Source: Cohnella rhizoplanae (GTDB lineage Bacteria > Bacillota > Bacilli > Paenibacillales > Paenibacillaceae). Taken from it: a stretch of 56,142 nt of DNA. The notes below the pieces were generated by a model, which was not told the origin of the DNA, did not search any database, and saw only the letters and a list, made by a program, of their open reading frames with translations. How positions within the stretch are numbered: position 1 is the first letter of the stretch; each line of letters opens with the position of its first letter. The stretch covers positions 1-56,142 of the forward strand of contig NZ_CAOJCN010000032.1 of assembly GCF_948329515.1 (NCBI RefSeq), read 5' to 3'. This document shows positions 8,162 to 17,713 of this stretch, piece by piece. A program made the position numbers and the translations under genes.

Positions 8162-9286
8162 ATGGGCGAGACGGAGCCGCGCGACGGCAGGCAAGCGGAC
8201 GCGAATATGGACGCGAATATGAGAGTCGGCGGGGACGCTATGCCGGACCTGAGATGGCTGCCCGTGCCCGGCGCGCCTTTCCGCGTGACCGGACTGCCAT
8301 GGCTTGCGCAGGACGGCGTCTTCCGGAGACTGCCGGTCCGGCCCAGTCACCCGATCCGTCCGGAGGTGGACCGGCTGGCGAATTATACGACGGGGGTGCA
8401 GGTCCGGTTCAGGACGGATTCTCCGAGACTGTACGTACGCGTGAAGCTGGCGGACAAGTACAGCATGTATCAGTTGGCGGCCACGGGCCAATGCGGGATC
8501 GATTGTTATATCGGCGGGCTCGGCGATCAAAAGTACATCAACACGACGCGCTTCGACTTCACCCAAACCGAGTACGTCTCCGTTCTGTTCGACGCGCTGC
8601 CGCGCGGTCTGCGGGATATCACGCTCAATCTTCCTCTGTATCAAGGCGTGCAGGCGTTGTGGGTCGGCGTCGAGCCCGCTTCGGAGATAGCCGGATTCCC
8701 AGGCTTCCCGACCGACAAGAAGGTGCTGCTCTACGGCACCTCGATCACCCACGGCGCCTGCGCGACCCGTCCCGGCATGGCCTATCCCAATATTTTAAGC
8801 CGGATGTTCCCGCTCGAATTCGTCAATCTCGGATTCTCGGGCAATGCGCAGGGAGAGCCCGAGCTCGCCCATCTGATCAGTCAGATCGAGTCGCCGGCCA
8901 TGTTGATACTGGATTATGAGGCCAACACGCCGAGTACGGATCATCTGAGGGAATCGCTGCCCGCGTTCATAAACATCTATCGCAGCGTCCATCCTGCAGT
9001 GCCGATTCTCGTGTTGTCGCAGATCCGCATGGCCAGGGAGGCATTCGACGGCGACGCGGCTGCCCGACGCGACGAGCGCAGACGGATCCAGCTAGAAGAG
9101 GTCGAGCGGCGGCGGCTGGCGGGAGACGACCGCATTCACTTTGTCGACGGCACGGAGCTGCTCGGCGAGGCGGATCAGGATTGTACGACGGACGGCATCC
9201 ACCCGTCGGACTTGGGTTACGACCGCATCGCGGATAGACTTCGGCCGGTACTAGCCAGGCTGCTCCATTCAATCGTTGAGGCATAA
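8162..9286 (+). CDS. SGNH/GDSL-family esterase (carbohydrate deacetylase-like)
   Basis: A 374-residue protein with an N-terminal beta-sandwich region (about residues 30-185) and a C-terminal SGNH hydrolase domain. Block I is GTSITHG with nucleophile S194, block II has the LGFSGNA glycine, block III appears as DYEAN, and block V is DGIHPSD with D344 and H347. This two-domain layout matches SGNH proteins carrying a GxDLY-type N-terminal domain. Expected activity is removal of acetyl or other ester groups from sugars. There is no signal peptide, so it is cytoplasmic. It starts two bases after the oxidoreductase stop; the first ~25 residues are low-complexity and an internal ATG could be the real start. 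Confidence 0.85.
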   Translation: MGETEPRDGRQADANMDANMRVGGDAMPDLRWLPVPGAPFRVTGLPWLAQDGVFRRLPVRPSHPIRPEVDRLANYTTGVQVRFRTDSPRLYVRVKLADKYSMYQLAATGQCGIDCYIGGLGDQKYINTTRFDFTQTEYVSVLFDALPRGLRDITLNLPLYQGVQALWVGVEPASEIAGFPGFPTDKKVLLYGTSITHGACATRPGMAYPNILSRMFPLEFVNLGFSGNAQGEPELAHLISQIESPAMLILDYEANTPSTDHLRESLPAFINIYRSVHPAVPILVLSQIRMAREAFDGDAAARRDERRRIQLEEVERRRLAGDDRIHFVDGTELLGEADQDCTTDGIHPSDLGYDRIADRLRPVLARLLHSIVEA

Positions 9287-9303
9287 AGGAAGGTGCTGTT
9301 GAT

Positions 9304-11760
9304 ATGAGTCGGTCCGAGACGGACAAGCGACTGCGGCGGGTTACGCTGGAGATGAGTTTAAAGCCTTTTACGAGCATGGCGCTGCCGGCGATCGAAGCGG
9401 TATGCGAAGAAGCGATCCGGCAATGGCTGCCGCTGATCGGCATGGCGGACGGCTGCTCGATGCTGCTGTGGGTGGCGGACGGCAGCGAGATTCTGGAATG
9501 GGACGGCAACGGGGAGCGCGAGATCGAGTGGGGGCGCTATATCGGCTTTGCGAACGAGGATCGGTTCGGGCATATCCAGCCGAACGATCCCCGGATCGCC
9601 AAGCTATATCGGCCGGACGCCTGCGCGATCACGTACGGAGATTTGCGGACGATCGTGGCGGCGTTCAAGCGGATCGCCCGCGACCGGTTCGGCGTGTCGA
9701 TGGAAGTGGGCGCGACCTTCGACGCCGGGCCCGAGTTTGCCTACTCCGACTTTAAGTATACGCGGCATCCGGAGATCAACCGCGCCAAGCTGGGGGGCAA
9801 GGAGGTCGCGCTCAAGGCCGATTATACGGTGGTCTGCACGTGGTCGGAGCTTTGCGGAGACTCGGCCGCCTATGCCGCCTATCCGGACGGCATTCCCGTG
9901 GGCACCCCGTTCGGCGAGTTTCTCGGCCGCCAGTGCGCCAGCTTCCTCCCCGCGCTCGGCTTCGATTATATTTGGTTTTCGAACGGCTTCGGCTTCTCCT
10001 ATTTTCCTTGGACGTACCTGGGAGCGAACTACGACGGCGTCTCGATGCCGATGGCGGACTACCGGGAGCTGACGGACCAGACCCTGTCGTTCTGGGAGCA
10101 TTTCAAGCGAGAATGCCCGGGTTATCGCACGGAGGTACGCGGCACCAACTTCGGGACGGGGATGGATCTGGCCAAGGATTTCATTCCGCTGCAGGAGATG
10201 TACCGCAGAAAATATATCGAGCTGCCGCCGCCGAACTCGCCGTGGGGCGCGCTCAACTTCGACTTTGGCCTGGAGATCGCGTCCTATATGTCCCGCATCG
10301 CGGTATTGCCGGGCGATACTTACCCTTATCGCTTCTATCCGAACGATCCCTGGTTCTGGCAGAATCCCTGGTGGGACCTGTACGACCGGGAGCCGCACGA
10401 TATTTATTGCCCGCTGTCGGTCGCCCGGATGAATGTCGACGGCGAGCTTGAGAATCCGGGCATTATCGAGCTGCTGACGATCGATACGGAGAAAGGCGAA
10501 CTGAATGCGGACTGTCCCGCGGAGGTGATTCCCCATCTGCGCCGGGCGATCGAGGACTTTCCCGATCAAGCCGGCATCCTTACCTGGCTGTATCCGTTCA
10601 GCGAGTACCATGCCGCCGTGGAGCGGTCGGCGGAAGCCGCCAAATCGATCTTTTTCGAAGAATGGTTCGTCCGCAATGCGGTGAACGAGGGGCTGCCGCT
10701 CAATACGGTGCTCAGCACGGACGACTTCGCGGCGATGAAGGACGGGGCGAACGGCAAGCTGCGGGATACGATCGTCTGGACGCCGGCCTCCTGGCTGAAG
10801 GGCGCGAATGCCGAACGGCTGGCCGCCTTCGTCCGCGAGGGAGGCAGGGCGATCGTCTACGGCAGCATCGAGGACCGGGAGCTGCAGCAACTGCTGAATC
10901 TCCGGCAGGATGCGGGGCTTCAGGGCGAGATCGCGCTCTCCTGCAAGCTGCCGCAGGACCGATTGTCCGAGGCGTCCGCTTCCTCCTCCGTCTTCCTCCA
11001 CGATCCGCTGCTCGGCGGAGGCGCGCTCGGCGAGGTGCTGAACGACGCGGACGATCCGGGCACGAAGGTATGCGCGACGGGCAGCCAGGGCGATCGGGTA
11101 CGCGTGCTGGCGCTGACGCGGGAGCTGCCGGCGTGGAAGGGCGGCAAGATCGGCTGGGTTCGCGGCTCCCTGCCCTTCGAATCCGGCGGCGTGTCCCATC
11201 TGCCGAACCGCCATCCCGAGCGGTTCAAGGACATCTCGGCGCTCGCCCGGCAGCTGCTCGCCGAGTTCGGGTACGAGCTGCAGCAGGTTAAGCAGGAAGA
11301 ATCGGATAAGCCGGCGCTCCTGTTCGTCGCTCGCCGCGACAATGGCTTTTTATTTACGGGCTGCCGTCAGGACACGTCCGTGACCCTTCGCCTGCGCTTT
11401 CCCGAAGGGGTACCGGCGATCATCGGCCAGACGACGAGGGCGGGCGAAGGTGCCGCGCCGTATACGCCGGACCGCACCTTCCATGACGAATGCCGCGTCT
11501 TCGTCAAGCAGCGCGAGACGACCTCCGTCTCCTGCCGGGAGCTCGCGCCAGGTCCGACGCCGAGGAAGAGCTCGGAGCGGATGCTCTTCGTCGCCGGTCT
11601 GCGAGAGGCGGAGGTCACGATTTACCCGCCGCTGGCAAGCCTGCATGCCGGAAGCGTAGAAGTGCGAGGCGAGTCTGCGTATCTGGATCTCGCGGACTGC
11701 ATCCGGAGCGATCGTCTCGTTCTGACGAATATCAGCGGCGCGATCGAGATCACATGGTAA
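9304..11760 (+). CDS. Large uncharacterised protein, glycoside-hydrolase-like
   Basis: An 818-residue protein without an assigned family that I recognise. Residues about 1-440 are rich in tryptophan, aspartate and glutamate and read like a TIM-barrel glycosidase (segments FGVSMEVGATFDAGPEFAY and EVRGTNFGTG contain candidate catalytic acids). Residues about 470-540 (LPLNTVLSTDDF...TPASWLKGANAERLAAFVREGGRAIVYG) resemble the Rossmann-like trimerisation domain of GH42 beta-galactosidases. The C-terminal third is beta-rich. There is no signal peptide, so it is cytoplasmic. The gene has AAGGAAGG upstream and lies 17 bases after the SGNH gene and 16 before the isomerase, inside a tight operon. A role in cleaving imported oligosaccharides is inferred from context only. 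Confidence 0.6.
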   Translation: MSRSETDKRLRRVTLEMSLKPFTSMALPAIEAVCEEAIRQWLPLIGMADGCSMLLWVADGSEILEWDGNGEREIEWGRYIGFANEDRFGHIQPNDPRIAKLYRPDACAITYGDLRTIVAAFKRIARDRFGVSMEVGATFDAGPEFAYSDFKYTRHPEINRAKLGGKEVALKADYTVVCTWSELCGDSAAYAAYPDGIPVGTPFGEFLGRQCASFLPALGFDYIWFSNGFGFSYFPWTYLGANYDGVSMPMADYRELTDQTLSFWEHFKRECPGYRTEVRGTNFGTGMDLAKDFIPLQEMYRRKYIELPPPNSPWGALNFDFGLEIASYMSRIAVLPGDTYPYRFYPNDPWFWQNPWWDLYDREPHDIYCPLSVARMNVDGELENPGIIELLTIDTEKGELNADCPAEVIPHLRRAIEDFPDQAGILTWLYPFSEYHAAVERSAEAAKSIFFEEWFVRNAVNEGLPLNTVLSTDDFAAMKDGANGKLRDTIVWTPASWLKGANAERLAAFVREGGRAIVYGSIEDRELQQLLNLRQDAGLQGEIALSCKLPQDRLSEASASSSVFLHDPLLGGGALGEVLNDADDPGTKVCATGSQGDRVRVLALTRELPAWKGGKIGWVRGSLPFESGGVSHLPNRHPERFKDISALARQLLAEFGYELQQVKQEESDKPALLFVARRDNGFLFTGCRQDTSVTLRLRFPEGVPAIIGQTTRAGEGAAPYTPDRTFHDECRVFVKQRETTSVSCRELAPGPTPRKSSERMLFVAGLREAEVTIYPPLASLHAGSVEVRGESAYLDLADCIRSDRLVLTNISGAIEITW

Positions 11761-11776
11761 ATGAGGGGGAGTCCGA

Positions 11777-12541
11777 GTGAAGCACAAGTTTGCCGTGCAG
11801 CTGTACACGCTGCGCAATGAATGCGAGCGGGATTTTCCCGACACGCTCCGAACCCTTGGACGAATGGGCTGGGCCGGCGTCGAGACGGCCGGACTGCACG
11901 GCCATGCGGCCGAGGAGATCGCGGAGGTATTGCGCGAGGCGGGGCTGAAGACGGCGGGCATGCATATATCCGTCGAGCGTCTGCGAGCCGAGCCGGATAG
12001 CGTCAAGGCGGAGGCGCGTACGCTCGGCACCCGCCGGTTGATCTGCCCGTCCGTGCCGCATGAGTGGCGCCACGAGCAGGGCTATATCCGGCTGCGCGAG
12101 GAATTGAACGCAGCTGCGGGCGAACTGCGCGACGAGGGGTTCACGGTCAGTTTTCACAACCATGCCTTCGAGTTCGAGACGCGCGTCGGCGCGACGGATG
12201 CGCTGTCGTACCTGCTCGCACCTGAACCGGACAACGCCATATTGGCTGAGATTGATGTATACTGGGTGAGCCGGGCAGGAAGGGACCCCGCGGCGTTCGT
12301 GGCGCCGTATCGCGGCCGCATGCCGACGATGCACCTGAAGGACATGACCGCCGACGAACGCAGGACGTACGCGGAGATCGGAACGGGCCGGATCGACTTC
12401 GAGGCCCTGCTTCTGTGGGGGGAACGCAGCGGGGTAGAATGGTATGTCGTGGAACAGGACATCTGCGAGGGCGACCCGCTGGACAGCGTGCGGACCAGTC
12501 TGGACAACCTCCACGCGCTGGCCGACAGGCTCGGCATCTAG
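11777..12541 (+). CDS. Sugar phosphate isomerase/epimerase family protein
   Basis: A 254-residue TIM barrel of the AP-endonuclease-2 / xylose-isomerase-like family. It shows the usual N-terminal VQLYTLR, the central SFHNHAFEFE strand with metal-binding histidine and glutamate, EIDVYWV, MHLKDM (histidine and aspartate) and a C-terminal VEQD glutamate. Members isomerise, epimerise or dehydrate keto-sugars. It starts with GTG, preceded by GAGGGGGA at a good distance. It is the last gene of the run 7080-12541, whose spacing (2, 17 and 16 bases) indicates one transcript. Together with the Idh/MocA enzyme it would process an unusual hexose derivative. Confidence 0.85.
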   Translation: MKHKFAVQLYTLRNECERDFPDTLRTLGRMGWAGVETAGLHGHAAEEIAEVLREAGLKTAGMHISVERLRAEPDSVKAEARTLGTRRLICPSVPHEWRHEQGYIRLREELNAAAGELRDEGFTVSFHNHAFEFETRVGATDALSYLLAPEPDNAILAEIDVYWVSRAGRDPAAFVAPYRGRMPTMHLKDMTADERRTYAEIGTGRIDFEALLLWGERSGVEWYVVEQDICEGDPLDSVRTSLDNLHALADRLGI

Positions 12542-12656
12542 ACTGTAATTTTAGACCCAAGCAAGGGGCTGGCGTATGCCGGTCCTCTTCGGCATTTTGC
12601 ACGCAAGGCAGCGAAGACGATCTCTTCTGCCTCGGAGAATGAGAGGAGATTCCCGC

Positions 12657-14993
12657 ATGAAGCGATTCGGGGCCAAGGCTTATTATATTAAAATGCTGCT
12701 ATGGATCAGCGTCGCGATATTGCTCATCGTCGTCGTGCTGTCCGCCGTCGTCTATATCAATGCCCAGAAGCTGCTCGTCAAAAACGAATACGCCTCCAAC
12801 CAGAAAATCCTGTATCAAGTCAAATACAATATGGAATTCATGGACCAGACGATCGCCAGCCTGTGCCAATCGCTCTATCTCAACAGCGACGTGACCGCGG
12901 TCATGTACGCCAGGCAGGAAAATATGGTCGAGGTGGCCAACCGGCTGAACAAAGTGACCAGCTCCGTCACCTCGGCCAATCCGTACATTCATTCGCTCAC
13001 GATCTATAACCGGAACCTGGATCAGGCGTACAATGCGGGCAGACCTCTGTTTTTCGAAGATCGACTGCTGAGCGCGCTGTACGATTCGGACCGGCTGCTG
13101 CCCAAGATGAAGCCGATCTTCCGCAACATTCAGAAGCTGGTGAACGGGAAGACCGAGCCGGAATATGTGTTTTCTTACGTGATGTACGAGACTTCGGCGG
13201 ACGACCTGAAGCCCGACGGCGTCATCGTGGTCAACGTCCGGTCCGAATGGCTGCTGGACAATATCAGCGAGATCAATATGATCGACAAACGCAAGGGAGA
13301 CAATATTTTTATACTGGACCAGGCCGGCGAATACTTGGACGACGGCACGGGCGACCGGGAGATCATGAAGTGGCTGAAGAACGACTTTTCGGCCTATCAA
13401 GCGGCTCATCCCGATGCCGAGGCGGAAGGGTTTTTTCAGCGCAAGCACGGGGGCAAGCCCTATCTGATCACGTATTCGAACGTCGAAGGCGCCGGGATGA
13501 CGCTGCTCAAAACGCAGCCGGTCCTGGAGGTGTATCAATCGATCGACAGACTCCGGACCAGCATTCTGCTCATCACGCTGATCGCCCTGCTGCTCGCGCT
13601 CGTCGTCTCGATTCTGATCTCCCGGACCATCTATCGGCCGATCGGCAATCTGGTGAACGCGGTGAAGCAAAACAGGCCGAGCAGATCGGTCGAGGTCGAG
13701 GTCGTCGACGAGATCTCTTATCTAAGCACCGTCTACCGGCAGTCGGCGGAGGAGCTGAACCTTTTTTACAAGGAGAAGGATCAATACAAGGATGTCATGA
13801 AGCATTATTGGCTGAGCCGGCTGCTCGCGGAGCGCTTTTCCATACCGGGGACCGAACTGGCGACCTTGTTCAGGGAGATGAGGATCGCCCTGCCGCTGTC
13901 GGGCGCGTATGCGGTCTGTTTGCTCAAGATCGATAACTACAAGGAATTCCAGCAGCGCTTCTCCGCACGGGATAAGGAAACGATCCGGTTCGCCCTGATC
14001 AATATCGCCTCCGAGATCGTGGCGGGCAAATATCCGAACGAAGGCATCGACATGAAAGAAGACCATGTGCTGCTGATCGTAGGCGTGCCTGAGGGGGATG
14101 AGGCATGGAACGACGGACTAGCGGCGCTGCTGGTCGAGGCGCAGGACCATTTTTCCCGCTTCTTCAAAGTGACCTTCACCGCTTCGATCAGCGGCAAGGC
14201 CGAGGCGCTCGGCGGATTGCACGCGCTGTATACGCAAGCGATGGACCAGTCGATGTACCGTTTGCAGCTGGGCCATGGCTCCGTCATCACGCCGGAGCGG
14301 CTCCGGGGATGCGCCGACAACAAAAAAACGGGTTATTCCAAGGAACTGGAAGATTGGCTCATGGAAACGATCAAGTCGGGCAACGTCGCCGCGATGAGGG
14401 ACGTGCTGGCGAGCCTGTTCGAGGAGATGGCGGCGCTGAATTATCACAACGCCCTGATCTCGATACTCCGTCTGGCGGATACCGTGATCGAAGGGCTGGA
14501 CAAGGCGAAGGTAACGGCGGCCCCCTCCTTGCAGAAGGCCTCGATCGGCAGGCATGTCCTGGAGAAGGAGACGATGGCCGAGATCGAGCGCATCGTCTGG
14601 AGCGGCTTGCAGGACTCGTTCAACAAGGAGACGTCAGAGGATACCGAAGCGCTCAACTACTTCGTCGTGGACGCGGTGACGGAATACGTCCATCGCAATT
14701 ACCAGGATCCTTCTCTGAGCCTGTCCTCGATCGCATCGATGATGAAGATCTCTACGCGGAGCTTAAGCAAGATCTACAAGGAAGCGACGCAGCTGTCGAT
14801 CGCGGATCTGATCAACGGCGTGCGGTTGACCAGAGCGGCGGAGCTGCTCATCCAGGAAGATCTGAGCGTCTACGAGATCGTGCAGAAGGTCGGCATTACG
14901 AACGAGACGTATTTTTTCAGCTTGTTCAAGAAGAAGTACAAGATGACCCCGAAGGAGTATGCCCTCCAGCGAAAAGCAAACCAAATCAACTAG
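12657..14993 (+). CDS. Membrane-bound AraC-family transcriptional regulator
   Basis: A 778-residue one-component regulator common in Paenibacillaceae: transmembrane helix (residues about 14-36), extracellular sensor region of roughly 260 residues (Cache-like by position), a second transmembrane helix (about 305-325), a HAMP-like linker, a cytoplasmic middle region, and two C-terminal AraC helix-turn-helix motifs (about 680-775, including YEIVQKVGITNETYFFSLFKK in part). It probably senses an extracellular or binding-protein-bound sugar and switches on the adjacent importer and enzymes. The ATG at 12657 has GAGAGGAG 8 bases upstream and places the first helix correctly; the longer frame from 12576 does not. 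It is convergent with the next gene, 20 bases away. Confidence 0.88.
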   Translation: MKRFGAKAYYIKMLLWISVAILLIVVVLSAVVYINAQKLLVKNEYASNQKILYQVKYNMEFMDQTIASLCQSLYLNSDVTAVMYARQENMVEVANRLNKVTSSVTSANPYIHSLTIYNRNLDQAYNAGRPLFFEDRLLSALYDSDRLLPKMKPIFRNIQKLVNGKTEPEYVFSYVMYETSADDLKPDGVIVVNVRSEWLLDNISEINMIDKRKGDNIFILDQAGEYLDDGTGDREIMKWLKNDFSAYQAAHPDAEAEGFFQRKHGGKPYLITYSNVEGAGMTLLKTQPVLEVYQSIDRLRTSILLITLIALLLALVVSILISRTIYRPIGNLVNAVKQNRPSRSVEVEVVDEISYLSTVYRQSAEELNLFYKEKDQYKDVMKHYWLSRLLAERFSIPGTELATLFREMRIALPLSGAYAVCLLKIDNYKEFQQRFSARDKETIRFALINIASEIVAGKYPNEGIDMKEDHVLLIVGVPEGDEAWNDGLAALLVEAQDHFSRFFKVTFTASISGKAEALGGLHALYTQAMDQSMYRLQLGHGSVITPERLRGCADNKKTGYSKELEDWLMETIKSGNVAAMRDVLASLFEEMAALNYHNALISILRLADTVIEGLDKAKVTAAPSLQKASIGRHVLEKETMAEIERIVWSGLQDSFNKETSEDTEALNYFVVDAVTEYVHRNYQDPSLSLSSIASMMKISTRSLSKIYKEATQLSIADLINGVRLTRAAELLIQEDLSVYEIVQKVGITNETYFFSLFKKKYKMTPKEYALQRKANQIN

Positions 14994-15013
14994 CGACGTC
15001 TTCTGGTCAAATC

Positions 15014-15814
15014 TTAATCGTCGCCGTCCGTCTCCGACCGGTCCACCTTGTGCCGCACGTAAGCGGAAGGCAGGGTGCCGGTTATTTTTTTGAATACCTT
15101 GTTGAAGTACGATTGCTCGCAAAAGCCGAGGTAATCCGAGATCTCTCCGATGTTCATCTGCGACGTCAGGAGCAGGTCGCAGGCGGATGCGATCCGAATC
15201 TGCTGCATATAGTCCGTCAGCGTGCGTCCCGTCGATTGGCGGTACAGCGCGCTGACGTAGTTTGGCGTCTTGCCTACGTGCGCGGCGAGCTCGCCGACCG
15301 TGATCGTCCTGCGGTAATGGAGCAAGATGTACGCTTCCAGCCGATAGACGAGACCCGAGGCCGCGCCTTGCGAAGCGGCGGATTCGGACGCCTCCGCGAA
15401 CAGCGCGAGCAGCTCCAGCAGCGCGGCGTGGCACAGCGCAGGCCGGAAGGGCGACTGCCGGAGCCAATACTGGACGAGCGTGGCGAAGCGGTTGCGCACG
15501 TAGTCATAATTGTGGGGCTTGGCGACGCGCGCCTGCGGCGCACTGAACAGCGGCAAGCCTTCTCCATCTCCCGCATATTGAAAATGCGCGACGTACATCT
15601 CGTGCGGCGCCTCGGGCGAATTCGATGCATGGCGTTCGAGCCCCTCCGGCATGAACAGCATATCGCCCCGGCTCAGCCTGAAGCTGCCTTGCTCCATATC
15701 GAATACGGCATGTCCCTCCGTTACGAGCACCGCGATATGGTTATTCGTCCGGGACCGCGGCACCTGCCACCCCGGCTCGCAATGCTCGTAATAAATCGCC
15801 ACCGGCTCGATCAT
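15014..15814 (-). CDS. AraC-family transcriptional regulator with cupin sensor
   Basis: A 266-residue cytoplasmic regulator. The N-terminal ~150 residues form a cupin-like AraC ligand domain (SRGDMLFMPEGLERH is the typical strand pair), and the C-terminus carries two helix-turn-helix motifs (TVGELAAHVGKTPNYVSALY and the later IGEISDYLGFCEQSYFNKVFK type). Members bind a sugar and regulate divergent catabolic genes. It is divergent from the isomerase-like gene at 16065 across a 250-base AT-rich region, the likely operator. The start at 15814 has AAAGGGGGA upstream on the minus strand. Confidence 0.88.
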   Translation of the reverse strand: MIEPVAIYYEHCEPGWQVPRSRTNNHIAVLVTEGHAVFDMEQGSFRLSRGDMLFMPEGLERHASNSPEAPHEMYVAHFQYAGDGEGLPLFSAPQARVAKPHNYDYVRNRFATLVQYWLRQSPFRPALCHAALLELLALFAEASESAASQGAASGLVYRLEAYILLHYRRTITVGELAAHVGKTPNYVSALYRQSTGRTLTDYMQQIRIASACDLLLTSQMNIGEISDYLGFCEQSYFNKVFKKITGTLPSAYVRHKVDRSETDGDD

Positions 15815-15872
15815 CGCCCATTCCCCCTTTGCACGGCCACGACAGCCTTCTTCTCTCGGAACTTCTGATTTT

Positions 15873-15881
15873 AGTATAACA
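15873..15881 (-). promoter_or_regulatory. Extended -10 promoter for the cupin-AraC gene
   Basis: Read on the minus strand the sequence is TGTTATACT, an extended -10 (TGn plus TATACT, 5 of 6 matches to TATAAT) about 60 bases before the start codon. No good -35 is visible. The same 250-base divergent gap also serves the isomerase gene and has an AT-rich TAGAAT-like -10 near 15965. Confidence 0.4.
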
Positions 15882-16064
15882 GGGATCGTAATATTTTTCT
15901 GATTATTAAACGGCGTTTCCGCTTATCCGTTCCGTTGTATGAATTCCCTTTTAAAAAATAACATAGAATTATTCAAAAATTAGTGGGTGACTTCATTGTT
16001 CCTCCTCGCCTGATTCCCTACGATGAAGGAAGGGTTTTACGAGAACAAGAGGAGGCTTAATCGC

Positions 16065-17507
16065 ATGTCTAAAAACATTCAGCGCGCCCGCGCCCGCGTC
16101 GGGGTCATGACGGTGGGGCACGAACCCTATTGGGAGCAGTTCCCGGGACTGAGAGAGGAGCTCGCCGGTTACGGGCAGGAATTCGAAAACCGGCTGCGAG
16201 AGATGGACGTCGAGGTCGTCAGCGCAGGCTTCGTCGATACGGTGGACAAGGCGTTCGCGGCGACCGAGTATCTGAAGAAGCAGGATGTCGACTTCCTGTT
16301 CAGCTTCCTCAGCACGTACGTCACGTCCTCGACGGCGGCGACGCCGATCCTCGGCCTGTCGGTGCCGACCGTGCTCGTTGCCCTGCAGCCGAGGCAGCGT
16401 CTGGACTACACGAACACGACCACCTACATGCAGCTGGCCAACGACAACATCTGCTCGCTGCCCGAGATTGCGGGCGTGCTCGTCCGGGCGGGGCGGCCGG
16501 CGGCTGGGATGATCGTCGGCACGCTGCACGACGACCCTGCGGCCATGGCCGAGGTGCGATCGTGGTGCCGGGCGGCGAATGCGCGGCGCGCGTTCAAGTA
16601 CGCGCGGATCGGCTACCTCGGACATACGTACGAGGGCATGTATGACATGAACTCCGATCCGACGGCGTTCACGTCGTCGTTCGGGGCGCACGTGCAGATG
16701 CTGGAGATGTGCGATCTGGCGAAAACGGTAGCTTCCGCTACGCAGCGCGAGATCGATGCCAAGCTCGAGGAAATTCACAACGTATTTACCGTTTCCGATC
16801 CGTTCATCGATCCCGTCACGCGCCCGATCAAGCCGGAGGACCTGGCCTGGTCCGCCCGGGTCGCCGTCGGTCTCGACAAGCTCGTGGATGAATTCGGCTT
16901 GACCGGGCTCGCCTATTATTACAAGGGAATCGACGACAATGAATATGAGCGCATCGGCTCGAACATGGTGCTCGGCAACTCGCTGCTGACCGGCAAGGGC
17001 ATCCCGCTCGCGGGCGAGGCGGATCTCAAGACGTGCGCGGCGATGCTGATCATGGACCGTCTCGAGGCGGGCGGTTCCTTTGCCGAGCTGCACCCGTGCG
17101 ACTTCAAGGACGATATCGTGCTCGTCGGCCATGACGGTCCGCACAACATCAAGATCGCGGACGACCGTCCGGTCATCCGGGGGCTGGAGCTGTTCCACGG
17201 CAAGCGCGGTTCGGGCATCGGCATCGAGTTCAGCATCCAGGCCGGACCGGTCACGCTGCTCAGCATCGGGCAGACGGCGCAGGGCCGCTACAAGATGATC
17301 GTCGCCGAGGGCGAGTCGATCAAGGGGCCGATCCCGCAGACCGGCAACACCAACACCCGCTGCAGCTTCGGCCGCCCGGTCGCGACGTTCGTCGAGCAGT
17401 GGTGCAGCGCCGGCCCGACCCATCACTTCGCGCTGGGCGTAGGCAGCAAGGCGGCGGAGATCAAGCGTACGGCGGGGATGCTGGGGATCGAGGTTCAGGT
17501 GATTTAG
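16065..17507 (+). CDS. L-fucose/L-arabinose isomerase family protein
   Basis: A 480-residue protein of the FucI/AraA-type aldose-ketose isomerase superfamily. The N-terminal half resembles the substrate-positioning domains (VGVMTVGHEPYWEQFPGL), and the C-terminal half carries ELHPCDFKDD and VGHDGPHN, where family members place metal-binding glutamate, aspartate and histidine, and later GPTHHFALGVG. Expected reaction: interconversion of an aldose and ketose (fucose, arabinose or a related sugar) in the cytoplasm; the exact sugar cannot be told. The ATG at 16065 has AGAGGAGG 9-10 bases upstream; an earlier in-frame ATG at 16023 lacks one. A strong terminator follows, so it is transcribed separately from the ABC importer. 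Confidence 0.82.
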   Translation: MSKNIQRARARVGVMTVGHEPYWEQFPGLREELAGYGQEFENRLREMDVEVVSAGFVDTVDKAFAATEYLKKQDVDFLFSFLSTYVTSSTAATPILGLSVPTVLVALQPRQRLDYTNTTTYMQLANDNICSLPEIAGVLVRAGRPAAGMIVGTLHDDPAAMAEVRSWCRAANARRAFKYARIGYLGHTYEGMYDMNSDPTAFTSSFGAHVQMLEMCDLAKTVASATQREIDAKLEEIHNVFTVSDPFIDPVTRPIKPEDLAWSARVAVGLDKLVDEFGLTGLAYYYKGIDDNEYERIGSNMVLGNSLLTGKGIPLAGEADLKTCAAMLIMDRLEAGGSFAELHPCDFKDDIVLVGHDGPHNIKIADDRPVIRGLELFHGKRGSGIGIEFSIQAGPVTLLSIGQTAQGRYKMIVAEGESIKGPIPQTGNTNTRCSFGRPVATFVEQWCSAGPTHHFALGVGSKAAEIKRTAGMLGIEVQVI

Positions 17508-17523
17508 GAGGATGACAATCAAG

Positions 17524-17563
17524 CGAGTCTTGCGCCGGGAGCGGCGCAGGGCTCGTTTTTTTT
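17524..17563 (+). terminator. Rho-independent terminator
   Basis: CGAGTCTTGCGCC pairs with GGCGCAGGGCTCG (one bulge or mismatch), followed by eight T residues. It ends the isomerase transcript. Confidence 0.9.
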
Positions 17564-17713
17564 GTGCCGGTCGTGAATTCGCAAATTGCTCCAATCGCGT
17601 GCTTCGAGACATGTTTTTATAGGAAAATGCCGTTTTTAAAATATACATTCCCGATTTTTGCGCCTAAAGTGGGCTTATCACGACAAGCAATGCGAAAAGG
17701 AAGTGCGGTACAC

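Noticed and set aside
9604..11214. Long antisense frame of about 536 codons under the 818-residue gene, with similar ones at 15993-17648, 19526-21259 and 24298-26334
   Set aside because: They are shadows of GC-rich codon bias: high Arg/Gly/His content, no ribosome site, no family motifs, opposite to well-supported genes.
17564..17713. N-terminal extension of the LplB-type permease
   Set aside because: It begins inside the preceding terminator region and adds residues absent from the family; the ATG at 17714 has AAAAGGAAG upstream.
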